Source of the DNA: an uncultured Roseburia sp.
Lineage (GTDB): Bacteria > Bacillota > Clostridia > Lachnospirales > Lachnospiraceae
Reading direction: 5' to 3'
DNA length: 45,497 nt
Assembly (NCBI GenBank): GCA_900539115.1
Contig: UQAQ01000024.1
Location: forward strand, 1-45,497
In this document: in pieces, positions 16,940-24,544 of the stretch
How the letters are laid out: each line of letters begins with the position of its first letter
Numbering within the stretch: position 1 is the stretch's first letter
Program-made: the position numbers and the translations under genes
Notes under the pieces: model-generated
The model's input: only the letters and a program-made list of their open reading frames with translations
Told to the model about the DNA's origin: nothing
Database searches by the model: none

Positions 16940-16967
16940 AACTGCCACACCTTTTCGTGTGGCAGTT
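16940..16967 (+). terminator. terminator after argH
   Basis: AACTGCCACAC (16940-16950) pairs perfectly with GTGTGGCAGTT (16957-16967) around a 6-base loop, followed by CTTATTAT. It lies between argH and the convergent zinc-ribbon gene and may serve both. Confidence 0.8.
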
Positions 16968-16988
16968 CTTATTATAATCTTAATTCTA

Positions 16989-18095
16989 TTAACTCCAAAT
17001 ATAGTAAATGATTCCTGCTGCCAAAAGTGCCACAGCCACCGTAATGATAATCTTCGGTATAGACAAAGGCGTCTTTCCGGCTACCTTTCCGGTCTGTCCA
17101 TTCACCATAAATTGGTAAACTTTATCTTTGTACTTAAAGTTGGATACCCAGATTGGCAAAAGAAGATATTTGTATGTCACATCATTGAATGACGTATTTA
17201 ATATCACTCGTCTCGTATGATCGGCATTGTGCTCATTTTCAATCTTCTCTTCGACATTGCGTTTTAATTTTGCCGAAATGGCTTTTTTCGCTTGTTTCCA
17301 GGCATCTTTTACACCAAGTGCATAACGCTCTGCCACAAATCCGGCTACGTATTCCGGCTTGTAAGCCTTATTGTTTTCCGTATCAAACGGCTCCAGTTTA
17401 TGAAGCATGTTGGAATCGTGGCGGTCCGATGCGAGAATCAATTCGTCATCGATAAACTCGCTGTATGTACCGGAGGTCGAATACCAGTCTGTCTCCGTAT
17501 GGCTATGTTCATCGTCATCCTGCACTTCCCGATCGATACCATATTGACCGGTATATGTCGAAAATGTATTGGTGTCAAAGGTCCAATACGGAAGATAGAT
17601 TCCGTTGAAACTTTTTGGTCGCGCACTTTCTTTGGCAAGACGCGGACAAAACCATTTCTTTTTGATCCATTCTTTAAAGAGACGGGAAGCATCTTTGTCA
17701 TTTACCTGAAACGGCACAACTCCTCCCGGTGCGATCGTATCCTGATCGTTTGCTTCCATAACCTGGTTGGATCCGCAAAATGGACAGACAGCCGATGTCT
17801 GAAGGGCATCGTAAATGGATTCTGCACCACATGCCTCACAAATTACGGTCTTCTTCTCTACACCCCAGTTTTTATTCGCCGTTTTATCAACTAGATCAAA
17901 ATCCAGTTCATCTGCCTTTTGGGGCTCCTCATCGGATACGGCGATTTCTTCTTCATAATCACAGAAACCACATTTCATATGTCCGGTTTTTGGATCAAAG
18001 TCCATAATACCACCACACTGCGGACATTTTTTATCCGTTTCTTCTTTGGTCTCCGCAAAATTGATATTGTCAAAATTTTCTTCTTGCTGGTTCAT
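16989..18095 (-). CDS. zinc-ribbon membrane-anchored protein, YdjG-like
   Basis: The 368-residue protein has two N-terminal zinc ribbons (CPQCGG ... CGFCDY; CEACGA ... CPFCGS, TFIIB-like), a central acidic domain with GVVPFQVNDKDASRLF and FNGIYLPYWTFDTN, and a C-terminal membrane helix (about 348-366, IIITVAVALLAAGIIYYI). This is the arrangement of B. subtilis YdjG, a membrane partner of the SPFH protein YdjI in a PspA-linked envelope-stress complex. It lies 18 bases after the SPFH gene. No pspA is nearby, so the complex may differ. Function otherwise unknown. Confidence 0.75.
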   Translation of the reverse strand: MNQQEENFDNINFAETKEETDKKCPQCGGIMDFDPKTGHMKCGFCDYEEEIAVSDEEPQKADELDFDLVDKTANKNWGVEKKTVICEACGAESIYDALQTSAVCPFCGSNQVMEANDQDTIAPGGVVPFQVNDKDASRLFKEWIKKKWFCPRLAKESARPKSFNGIYLPYWTFDTNTFSTYTGQYGIDREVQDDDEHSHTETDWYSTSGTYSEFIDDELILASDRHDSNMLHKLEPFDTENNKAYKPEYVAGFVAERYALGVKDAWKQAKKAISAKLKRNVEEKIENEHNADHTRRVILNTSFNDVTYKYLLLPIWVSNFKYKDKVYQFMVNGQTGKVAGKTPLSIPKIIITVAVALLAAGIIYYIWS

Positions 18096-18113
18096 TCTTT
18101 TCCTCCATTCTTA

Positions 18114-19481
18114 TTACTGGATGTCATTTTCATCAAAAATATCCCCACATTCCGGACAGAATTTCGGTGGATGATATGGATCTTCCGGCTGCCATCCGCA
18201 TTTATCACAACGATACAATGGGGCACCTTCCGGTTTCTTTGTTCCACAGTTCATACAGAATTTCCCCTGATTCACTGTTCCACATGAGCAAGTCCATCCC
18301 GCTGGTTCTTCTGGTTTTGCTTCTCCGCATTCCATACAGAATTTCCCTGTGTTTCCTGTTTTTCCACAAGAGCAGGTCCAGCCTTCTGCTGCCTGTTGCT
18401 GAGGCTGTGCCTGTGGCTGAGGTGGTGCCTGCTGAGGCTGAGGCTGTGCCTGTGCGGCTGCCTGCTGCTGAGCTCCCATCGCAAATAACGAATTCGCATC
18501 CATTCCACCTGCCTGTGTCGCCATATTCATACCGGCAAATGCCATCATCGGACCTGTCGCCGTATTCGAAGCGGCTGCTTTCATCGCCTCTGCCTGTGCT
18601 CCGGCAAGTGTTGCTGCTGCCATATTTGGATTGCGAAGTACAGCGGTTTTCTGCATTTCTTTGATCATTTGCTCATCTTCTTCAGATGCCTTGATCGTAT
18701 TCACACCAAAGGCAACAATCTGCAGTCCGCGAAGTTTTCCCCACTGCTCAGACAATTCCTGATTCAGTGCATCCGCTACCTCTTTCGTATGTGCCGGAAC
18801 CGCACTATAACGGATTCCGAGTTCCGAAATTCTTGCAAATGCCGGCTGCAGCGCCGTCATAAGTTCGGTTTTTAACTGCGAATCTATCTCGTCTCTGGTG
18901 TATTCATCCGTTACATTTCCGCACACATTGGTATAGAATAAAATTGGGTCAAAAATTTTATAAGAATATTCACCATTGCAGCGTACCGAGATATCTACAT
19001 CGAGTCCGATATTGTTATCTACCACACGGAATGGAATCGGATTTGCCGTACCATATTTATTTCCCATAATTTCTTTGGTATTAAAGAAATATACCCTCTG
19101 GTCTTTCCCAGTATCTCCACCAAACGTAAAACGCTTACCTATCTGTGAAAACGTCTGCTTAATCGTGTCTCCTAAATCTCCACAGAACAAACTTGGCTCG
19201 CTTGAAGTATCATACATAAATTCTCCTGCGTCTGCACAAAACTCAACCACTTTCCCTTGATCTACGATGATCATACACTGACCTTCATTGACAGCAATTA
19301 CCGATCCATTCGAGATAATATTATCGTTTCCTTTATTGGATGTACCAAATTTTCCGCTTTTTCTCATTTGTCCCTTCGTAACAAGCACATCCGCTTCCAT
19401 CGCATCACAATAGAAATACTCTTTCCATTGATCTGCCATCGTACCACGGATCGCACCTCCAATTGCCTTAATTAATCCCAT
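18114..19481 (-). CDS. SPFH-domain (virion core-like) protein with C-terminal zinc ribbons, YdjI-like
   Basis: The 455-residue protein starts with an SPFH/Band-7-like domain (about 1-300; e.g. EGQCMIIVDQGKVVEF near 64, QIGKRFTFGGDTG, GNVTDEYTRDEI), a family called virion core protein. After an Ala/Gly-rich helix comes a Gln/Pro-rich spacer (about 342-370) and three zinc ribbons with four Cys each (CSCGKTGNTGKFCMECG; CSCGTVNQGKFCMNCG; CDKCGW ... CPECG). It may assemble at the membrane with the next gene's product. A TAGACA-N17-TATAAT promoter precedes it. Confidence 0.78.
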   Translation of the reverse strand: MGLIKAIGGAIRGTMADQWKEYFYCDAMEADVLVTKGQMRKSGKFGTSNKGNDNIISNGSVIAVNEGQCMIIVDQGKVVEFCADAGEFMYDTSSEPSLFCGDLGDTIKQTFSQIGKRFTFGGDTGKDQRVYFFNTKEIMGNKYGTANPIPFRVVDNNIGLDVDISVRCNGEYSYKIFDPILFYTNVCGNVTDEYTRDEIDSQLKTELMTALQPAFARISELGIRYSAVPAHTKEVADALNQELSEQWGKLRGLQIVAFGVNTIKASEEDEQMIKEMQKTAVLRNPNMAAATLAGAQAEAMKAAASNTATGPMMAFAGMNMATQAGGMDANSLFAMGAQQQAAAQAQPQPQQAPPQPQAQPQQQAAEGWTCSCGKTGNTGKFCMECGEAKPEEPAGWTCSCGTVNQGKFCMNCGTKKPEGAPLYRCDKCGWQPEDPYHPPKFCPECGDIFDENDIQ

Positions 19482-19536
19482 TCTGTATCCTCCATTTCGT
19501 TTTTATAAGGGTTACCCCCTCTTTTTTGTTGATTTT

Positions 19537-19565
19537 ATTATAACCTTTTTCCCTTCTCGTGTCTA
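19537..19565 (-). promoter_or_regulatory. sigma-A promoter of the SPFH/zinc-ribbon pair
   Basis: On the minus strand TAGACA (19560-19565), 17 bases, and TATAAT (19537-19542). A small GGGTAACCC palindrome lies between it and the start codon. The -35 box abuts the terminator of the SASP gene. Confidence 0.6.
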
Positions 19566-19572
19566 CAAAAAA

Positions 19573-19603
19573 ATAGTCCCCCGGAGAATTTCCGAAGGAC
19601 TAT
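19573..19603 (-). terminator. terminator after the SASP gene
   Basis: ATAGTCC and GGACTAT form a 7-bp stem extended by inner pairing (TCGGA/TCTCCG), and T-runs lie on both sides, so it would work in either direction. Confidence 0.75.
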
Positions 19604-19636
19604 CTTTTTTACGATCTTATCGCAGGGTAGTCTAGA

Positions 19637-19831
19637 CTAACGCATAGACTCCTCCTGTTTCTTGATCATCTGTCGCACCATCTCGCCGCCGATACTTCCT
19701 GCTTCTTTGGATGTGAGGTCACCATTGTAACCATCTTTCAAGTTTACGCCAAGTTCAGACGCAACCTCCATCTTGAATTTGTCCATAGCATCTTTCGCCT
19801 GTGGTACTTCCATTCTTGCTGTTTTACTCAT
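19637..19831 (-). CDS. alpha/beta-type small acid-soluble spore protein
   Basis: The 64-residue protein has the two conserved signatures of alpha/beta-type SASP: AKDAMDKFKMEVASELGV near residue 13 with the germination-protease cleavage zone, and GDLTSKEAGSIGGEMVRQMI near residue 38. These proteins coat DNA in the forespore and protect it against UV and heat. It shows the organism forms spores. A GGAGGTG ribosome site lies 8 bases ahead of the start. No clear sigma-G promoter was identified; an inverted repeat lies at 19874-19904. Confidence 0.95.
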   Translation of the reverse strand: MSKTARMEVPQAKDAMDKFKMEVASELGVNLKDGYNGDLTSKEAGSIGGEMVRQMIKKQEESMR

Positions 19832-19873
19832 AATATTTCACCTCCGTGTTTTTAGTATTTATCGTAAGTGATA

Positions 19874-19904
19874 ACGGAATGTCTTTTGTATGAAAACATT
19901 CCGT
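19874..19904. repeat. perfect 9-bp inverted repeat upstream of the SASP gene
   Basis: ACGGAATGT (19874-19882) and ACATTCCGT (19896-19904) with a 13-base loop, 42 bases before the SASP start. No T-run follows on the minus strand, so it is not a plain terminator for recU; an operator or an RNA leader hairpin is possible. Confidence 0.6.
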
Positions 19905-19993
19905 CATCGAAACATTTTCATGTAAGCCACTCGGTTATCTGATACTATTGTACCCACGAAGGAGTTTTTCATTCTGGTAATTACTGCCAAATT

Positions 19994-20524
19994 TTATCGT
20001 TCCTGCAAATCTCTCAGCAGCGGTTCCAAATAATGCAGAAAGGTTCCCGAATACGTAGAGATTTCAAACTCCGGTTCCATCTCATCGATCGTAAAACTTT
20101 TCCGGCCGCCCTGCTCCATCCGTTTCCAAAATTCCAATAATTTTTGAAAACGAAGATACATATATTTTTCCCGGTTTTTAAAATAAATAAGCAAAAATGC
20201 GATGCCGTCCTGCCTTTCAAATTGTTCCATAAATTTCATTTGATGTTCGTGCACATTGCTAAGCGGAAAGCGGTCCTCAATGCACTCTTTTGCATCAAAA
20301 CAGATTGGAATCCCCTGCACGACACCGATATAGTCAACGGTACTTTTTTGTTCAAAATACGCAAGTGTAATATGCCTCGTCTCCTGATCAATATTGATCG
20401 GTTTGATCGGCGTCGGGATTTTCTGCACCAGTGCCAGATTCTGCATCTGGTATTTTTCATTCGTCATATTTACAAGTTCTTCCAAAAATGATCCTCGCAG
20501 ACCACGTGAATTCCATGTTGGCAT
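19994..20524 (-). CDS. recU: RecU Holliday junction resolvase
   Basis: The 176-residue protein shows the RecU features: N-terminal WNSRGLRGSFLEELV near residue 4, then the catalytic STVDYIGVVQG ... FDAKE near 58-78 (Asp, Asp/Glu and Lys of the restriction-enzyme-like fold), and HEHQMKFMEQF. RecU cuts Holliday junctions in recombination and chromosome segregation. In Bacillus it is beside ponA; here it follows the second ECF anti-sigma gene by 17 bases, so it can be read from the sigma operon's promoter. Confidence 0.93.
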   Translation of the reverse strand: MPTWNSRGLRGSFLEELVNMTNEKYQMQNLALVQKIPTPIKPINIDQETRHITLAYFEQKSTVDYIGVVQGIPICFDAKECIEDRFPLSNVHEHQMKFMEQFERQDGIAFLLIYFKNREKYMYLRFQKLLEFWKRMEQGGRKSFTIDEMEPEFEISTYSGTFLHYLEPLLRDLQER

Positions 20525-20541
20525 GTTTAGTGTCCTTTCCT

Positions 20542-21729
20542 TTAGGAGTGAAAAATGTCTGTGATCTTTTTCTGCAATTCTGCATCGAAACCATCTTCTG
20601 CCTGAATTTCTTTTTCATCAAGTGCCTGATATCCCATCGGCCCATAAAGGAATTTTTGAATCAAAATACATTTTTTCCCATTTTTATCAAACACTTTCCA
20701 ATACAATTCGCTTTCATAGGCATTTTTCTCTGAATTATATTTTCCATCCGTCAGACAAAATGAATTTTTCCGACACCGGCTCAGTATATCATACAAGCAT
20801 TTTCCAACTTTTTCCTGATACGCAGAACCTTCCGTTTCAGTATCTTTCACCGGATTTTTTTTGCAGTCTTCCACAAAAAAAATCACTGTTTTCTTTTCCG
20901 TTTTATCCTCGGACAGATTATCTTTATTTTGCTCCGAAATCCTTTCGTTTGTCAAGTATTTTCCCAAATTATCCGAGCGGCTGGCATTATAATAAAAGTC
21001 GAGATATGCCTTCATTTCTGCCACAGCATCCCCATTTCCCTTAATGTTCCGGATCACATAACTGCTGCGGTTATAAAAAAGCAGTTCCAAGACAATTTCT
21101 TCCTCCCCGCACGTGATCGCAACACTGACATCATACCCATTTTTTTCATACGCTTCCGGTTCACTGGTGTTTTCGGCTCCTTCATAACAGATATCATCTA
21201 TCTTAATCGAAGTCTCTTTTCCGGCAAAAATTTTCTGCTGCAATTGTTTGAGCTGCGCAGCCACATCTTCAAAAAGTGCCTTTTGATTAATATACTGCTG
21301 GCTTGTCAACTGTACATTCATCCCACCAAGAACTTTCTCTATCTCGCCATCGGCAAACTGTCCTGCGACTTTTTTGGCTTCATGCCTGTACATCAAACTG
21401 TCATAACTCGGACAAGGCAGTTCCGGAAAAATCTGTCCCACGGTCAATGTGCCAAATACCGCACATACCACAACTAACACCAGCACGGCGGCAATTTTTT
21501 TCATTCGATTTCTTTTTAATACTCTTGAAATTTTTTGAAATGGCCGGATATCCTCCATCCCTTCCATATTTTGTAATTCATTTTCCATCGTATCTTTTTG
21601 CATTCGTTCAAATTTTTCCAGACAGCTGTTGCATTCCTTCAAATGCTTTTCAATCTCCTCTGCCGTCTCCGGCTGGCACATACCATCTGCATACTCCGGC
21701 AATAAATCTTCTATAATGTTACATTTCAT
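20542..21729 (-). CDS. zf-HC2-type anti-sigma factor
   Basis: The 395-residue protein begins with the zinc-finger anti-sigma motif: MKCNIIEDLLPEYADG, then HLKECNSC (His29, Cys33, Cys36). A membrane helix follows at about 79-98 (IAAVLVLVVVCAVFGTL) and a large outer domain of about 295 residues with no recognised fold. It would bind and hold the ECF sigma factor coded 5 bases upstream until an outside signal releases it. The unusually long outer part suggests a sensory domain. The family is well known; the signal here is not. Confidence 0.85.
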   Translation of the reverse strand: MKCNIIEDLLPEYADGMCQPETAEEIEKHLKECNSCLEKFERMQKDTMENELQNMEGMEDIRPFQKISRVLKRNRMKKIAAVLVLVVVCAVFGTLTVGQIFPELPCPSYDSLMYRHEAKKVAGQFADGEIEKVLGGMNVQLTSQQYINQKALFEDVAAQLKQLQQKIFAGKETSIKIDDICYEGAENTSEPEAYEKNGYDVSVAITCGEEEIVLELLFYNRSSYVIRNIKGNGDAVAEMKAYLDFYYNASRSDNLGKYLTNERISEQNKDNLSEDKTEKKTVIFFVEDCKKNPVKDTETEGSAYQEKVGKCLYDILSRCRKNSFCLTDGKYNSEKNAYESELYWKVFDKNGKKCILIQKFLYGPMGYQALDEKEIQAEDGFDAELQKKITDIFHS

Positions 21730-21734
21730 CGTCT

Positions 21735-22244
21735 CTACCTCCCTGCATTTTCTGAATCTGCTTTTTCTCTCAATTTTTCTTTTGCCCGATAATAAGTTAC
21801 TCGTCCCCAGTTTTCTGTTGTTTCAAATATTTCGCCAATCTCATGGAACGATAACCCTCCCAGCACCCGAAGCATTACAACTTCCTTATATGGTTCCGGC
21901 AAGTTATGTATCTGTTTTCGCAACCACGCGGTCTCCTCTTTTTTAACAATATGACCTAAGATTTCTTCGTCGCTCTGCTGCTCCTGCATCTTTTCCAATG
22001 GCACATTTTTCTGTTCTGCCTTTTTGCAAAGATCGAGCCACAGATTCCTGGCAATGCGGCACAGCCATGTGGATACTTCGCATTTTCCTTCAAACTCCTC
22101 CGCATGCTCAATTGCCTTCAAAAATGTAGACTGTACAATGTCATCTGCTGTCACAGGATCTTTACAAAGCTGCAAAACAAACGCATAGATCATTTTAGCA
22201 TACTTTCGATATATCTCATCAAAAGCTTTCTCTGTCAGTTTCAT
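21735..22244 (-). CDS. ECF-type RNA polymerase sigma factor (second in the window)
   Basis: The 169-residue protein has sigma region 2 (residues about 10-75; VTADDIVQSTFLKAIEHAEEF, STWLCRIARNLWLDL) and region 4 (about 110-160; LPEPYKEVVMLRVLGGLSFHEI, NWGRVTYYRAKEKL). It is followed by a zf-HC2 anti-sigma and recU. A promoter of the ECF type (TGTAAT-N16-CGTCTAA) lies 41 bases upstream, so autoregulation is likely. This promoter differs from that of the 5302-5778 sigma factor, so the two regulons are probably separate. Confidence 0.92.
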   Translation of the reverse strand: MKLTEKAFDEIYRKYAKMIYAFVLQLCKDPVTADDIVQSTFLKAIEHAEEFEGKCEVSTWLCRIARNLWLDLCKKAEQKNVPLEKMQEQQSDEEILGHIVKKEETAWLRKQIHNLPEPYKEVVMLRVLGGLSFHEIGEIFETTENWGRVTYYRAKEKLREKADSENAGR

Positions 22245-22284
22245 CCGTTGTTCTCACCACCTTACTTTTATTGGGATCTGTAAA

Positions 22285-22313
22285 TTAGACGATTCAGAAA
22301 AAGAAAGATTACA
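22285..22313 (-). promoter_or_regulatory. ECF-type promoter of the second sigma operon
   Basis: On the minus strand TGTAAT (22308-22313), 16 bases, CGTCTAA (22285-22291). This resembles Bacillus sigma-X/V-type promoters (TGTAAC with CGTC). It lies between the GNAT gene stop (22328) and the sigma start (22244). Confidence 0.68.
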
Positions 22314-22327
22314 AAAAATTTAAATTA

Positions 22328-22870
22328 TCAATTAACAATATCATCCACCCATTTGTACAATTTATGACACCCCATATCACTTTCCGACACAACCGTGTTC
22401 ATATCTTCTTCAAAGTCCTCATAACCGTTACGTACATGATACAAATGATATCCTTCTTCTGTAGAACATATTGTCACAAAAGAAATTCCGGTTTCTTCTC
22501 TCAGTTTTAATATTCTTCTTTCACAATCACGCAGCAATAAATCTCCTAAATAGATCCTATGTTCCCCATCTTGTGCAACTAACAACCCTTGGAAATCATT
22601 ATGTATTGCTAGATAATTAATATTTATGGAACCACCCATCAATTCAAAAACATCTGTCTGACCAACCGTTTCCACGCGGTCAACTCTTCCATTTTCTATA
22701 TTGTAAAAGCCTATTATACAATTATTATCATCCGATAGCATAATATAAGTAATGCCTCGGTTCACATCCAAGGCACTACCATCATGCAAAAATTTGTCAA
22801 TTACTATATTACCGCAAGTAAATTTTTTTGCTAAATTTTCATTTTTCTTTGTATATTTTTTTATATTCAT
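22328..22870 (-). CDS. GNAT-fold acetyltransferase, TacT-like toxin candidate
   Basis: The 180-residue protein resembles GNAT toxins of the TacT kind: FTCGNIVIDKFLHDGS near residue 17 (like the FxCG..xLDxWL entry), IIGFYNIENGRV near 52, NINYLAIHNDFQG near 82, and the C-terminal YHLYHVRNGYEDFEE where the catalytic Tyr sits. TacT-type toxins acetylate aminoacyl-tRNA and stop translation. The acetyl-CoA loop normally QGxGxG is here replaced by QGLLVAQDGEHRIYLGDLLL, a longer, divergent sequence. A 57-residue gene ends 3 bases upstream with its own promoter, like an antitoxin-toxin operon. It could also be a plain GNAT enzyme. Confidence 0.7.
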   Translation of the reverse strand: MNIKKYTKKNENLAKKFTCGNIVIDKFLHDGSALDVNRGITYIMLSDDNNCIIGFYNIENGRVDRVETVGQTDVFELMGGSININYLAIHNDFQGLLVAQDGEHRIYLGDLLLRDCERRILKLREETGISFVTICSTEEGYHLYHVRNGYEDFEEDMNTVVSESDMGCHKLYKWVDDIVN

Positions 22871-22873
22871 ATA

Positions 22874-23047
22874 TTATTTCTTTTCCACCTTACTACACAA
22901 AACACCCGTTTCTTTATCCACACTAAAGGAAAAATCGTGTGAATCCATAAACTCAACTCTTTTTCTATTTTCAGCAGATGCTGGCGTTTTCTTTATCGTT
23001 TTCCGGGTAACAAACGGTAATGTAGGTTTTATTGCACATGCATTCAT
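22874..23047 (-). CDS. small basic protein, candidate antitoxin
   Basis: The start at 23047 (MNACAIKP) follows AAGGAGAG, so the protein has 57 residues; a frame from 23098 lacks a site. It is basic at the N-terminus (TRKTIKKTPASAENRKR) with a more acidic C-terminal part (FMDSHDFSFSVDKETGVL). It does not look like the DUF1778/ribbon-helix-helix partner of known TacT toxins. Its stop is 3 bases before the GNAT gene and they share a promoter, so a toxin-antitoxin pair with an unrecognised antitoxin is possible. Function unproven. Confidence 0.5.
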   Translation of the reverse strand: MNACAIKPTLPFVTRKTIKKTPASAENRKRVEFMDSHDFSFSVDKETGVLCSKVEKK

Positions 23048-23089
23048 ACATATCTCTCCTTCCTTATTTTTCTTTACCAAAACAACCAC

Positions 23090-23159
23090 CTCAGTCAATT
23101 TTCAACTGAGAATATCGTCTTTCTATTTATATAGTAGCATATTCCCAGTCTGAAATCAA
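23090..23159 (-). promoter_or_regulatory. promoter and inverted-repeat operator of the GNAT pair
   Basis: On the minus strand TTGATT (23154-23159), 17 bases, TACTAT (23131-23136). Downstream lies an inverted repeat, CTCAGT (23090-23095) with ACTGAG (23105-23110), between promoter and start codon, which is where an antitoxin would bind for autoregulation. Confidence 0.55.
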
Positions 23160-23204
23160 TCCTTTTAGTAATTATTATATCTATTTTTCGCAAATAGTAT
23201 GTAT

Positions 23205-23252
23205 AAAAAAGCGGCTGTCGCTTTAACATATGAAAATTGTTAAGGCGCAGCC
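23205..23252 (-). terminator. terminator of yebC
   Basis: On the minus strand GGCTGCGCCTTAAC (23239-23252) pairs with GTTAAAGCGACAGCC (23213-23227), with one bulge and a mismatch, followed by GCTTTTTT. It starts 12 bases after the yebC stop. Confidence 0.85.
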
Positions 23253-23264
23253 CTCTTTACCTTT

Positions 23265-23993
23265 TTATTCCTCTACATTATGATATACTGCCTGTACATC
23301 GTCGTCTTCATCGAGAAGATCCATGATACGGTTGAACATTTTCACATCTTCGTCGCTTGTCAGTTCTACGTAATTTTGCGGGATCATGGTTACTTCTGCC
23401 TGAGCCATCGGAACGCCCTCTTTTTCCAAAGTTTCACGTACCTGGCTGAAATCATCCGGATCGGTAAGGATTTCGTAGCTGTCTTCTTCCTCATTAAAAT
23501 CCTCTGCGCCGGCATCCAGAGCAAGCATCATAAATTCATCCGCATCGGCTTCGTATTCTTCTTTGTCCACGATGATCTGGCCTTTCGTATCAAACATATA
23601 AGATACACAGCCTGTCGTTCCTACGTTTCCGTTTCCTTTTGTAAATGCGTTACGTACATTGGAAGCAGTACGGTTTTTGTTGTCGGTAAGCGCTTCTACG
23701 ATGATTGCTGTTCCGCTCGGACCATATCCTTCGTATGTAATATTTACATAATTTACCGCATCGACGTTTCCTGCTGCCTTTTTGATACCACGGTCGATCG
23801 TATCATTTGGCATGTTATTCGCTTTTGCTTTGGCGATAACATCACGAAGTTTACTGTTGTTATTTGGATCCGGGCCGCCTTCTTTGACAGCTACGGCGAT
23901 CTCACGGCCGATTACGGTAAAGATTTTTCCTTTCTTCGCATCATTTTTCTCTTTTTTATGCTTAATATTAGCAAATTTTGAATGTCCTGACAT
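23265..23993 (-). CDS. yebC: YebC/PmpR family protein
   Basis: The 242-residue protein starts MSGHSKFANIKHKKEKNDAK, the typical YebC N-terminus, followed by IGREIAVAVKEGGPDPN and MPNDTIDRGIKKAAG. Members act as DNA-binding regulators or, in recent work on some bacteria, as ribosome-associated factors that ease translation of proline runs; which applies here is unknown. An AAGGAGG ribosome site precedes it. A promoter lies inside the 3' end of argR. In many Clostridia recN follows argR; here yebC is in that place. Confidence 0.94.
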   Translation of the reverse strand: MSGHSKFANIKHKKEKNDAKKGKIFTVIGREIAVAVKEGGPDPNNNSKLRDVIAKAKANNMPNDTIDRGIKKAAGNVDAVNYVNITYEGYGPSGTAIIVEALTDNKNRTASNVRNAFTKGNGNVGTTGCVSYMFDTKGQIIVDKEEYEADADEFMMLALDAGAEDFNEEEDSYEILTDPDDFSQVRETLEKEGVPMAQAEVTMIPQNYVELTSDEDVKMFNRIMDLLDEDDDVQAVYHNVEE

Positions 23994-24031
23994 GGTTAGC
24001 CTCCTTAAACTTTGTTACCTTTGTATTCTAT

Positions 24032-24060
24032 ATCATACATCATTTTATCTGAAGAATCAA
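24032..24060 (-). promoter_or_regulatory. sigma-A promoter of yebC
   Basis: On the minus strand TTGATT (24055-24060), 17 bases, TATGAT (24032-24037). It overlaps the last codons of argR and lies 38 bases before yebC. Confidence 0.55.
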
Positions 24061-24525
24061 GTTTTGCAGATTCTCAATGACGTTTTGAACCATTTTTTCT
24101 GTTTTTACCGCGCACATGATCGTGTCATCACCGGCGATACAGCCGATAATCCCTTCAATTTCCATCGCATCCAGCGCCGCAGCGACCGCCATCGCCATCC
24201 CGACTGCGGTTTTTATGACAAGCAGATTCCCCGCCTGTTCCATCGAAACAATGCCATCTTGAAGAAGTGTCGCATACCGGTTTGCCGGCTGTGCTGCGGG
24301 ATGTTTGATCTCCGCCGCCACCGGGATTGTGCTTCGCATCGCGTATTTTTGCCGAACCTTTTGACCGGGAACTTTTTCCAATGACAATTCCCGGATATCG
24401 CGGGAAACCGTCGCCTGCGTCACGGCATACCCGGCTTCTGTCAGATATCCGGCAAGATCTTCCTGCGTCTCCACTTCATGATTTTGTATAATTTCAATAA
24501 TTTGTTCCTGTCGTTTTTTTTTCAT
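24040..24525 (-). CDS. argR: arginine repressor ArgR
   Basis: The 161-residue protein has an N-terminal winged helix (RQEQIIEIIQNHEVETQEDL ... VTQATVSRDIRELSLEKV) and a C-terminal hexamerisation and arginine-binding domain with GCIAGDDTIMCAVKT (Asp-Asp contacts arginine). It represses arginine synthesis when arginine is plentiful. It is the last gene of the nusB-to-argR block, 19 bases after nadK. The only arginine-pathway gene in the window is argH. Confidence 0.95.
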   Translation of the reverse strand: MKKKRQEQIIEIIQNHEVETQEDLAGYLTEAGYAVTQATVSRDIRELSLEKVPGQKVRQKYAMRSTIPVAAEIKHPAAQPANRYATLLQDGIVSMEQAGNLLVIKTAVGMAMAVAAALDAMEIEGIIGCIAGDDTIMCAVKTEKMVQNVIENLQNLILQIK

Positions 24526-24544
24526 GCTGCCACTCTTCCTCTCG

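Noticed and set aside
23280..23981. 233-residue plus-strand frame opposite yebC
   Set aside because: A shadow of yebC with Phe/Ile-rich composition and no ribosome site.
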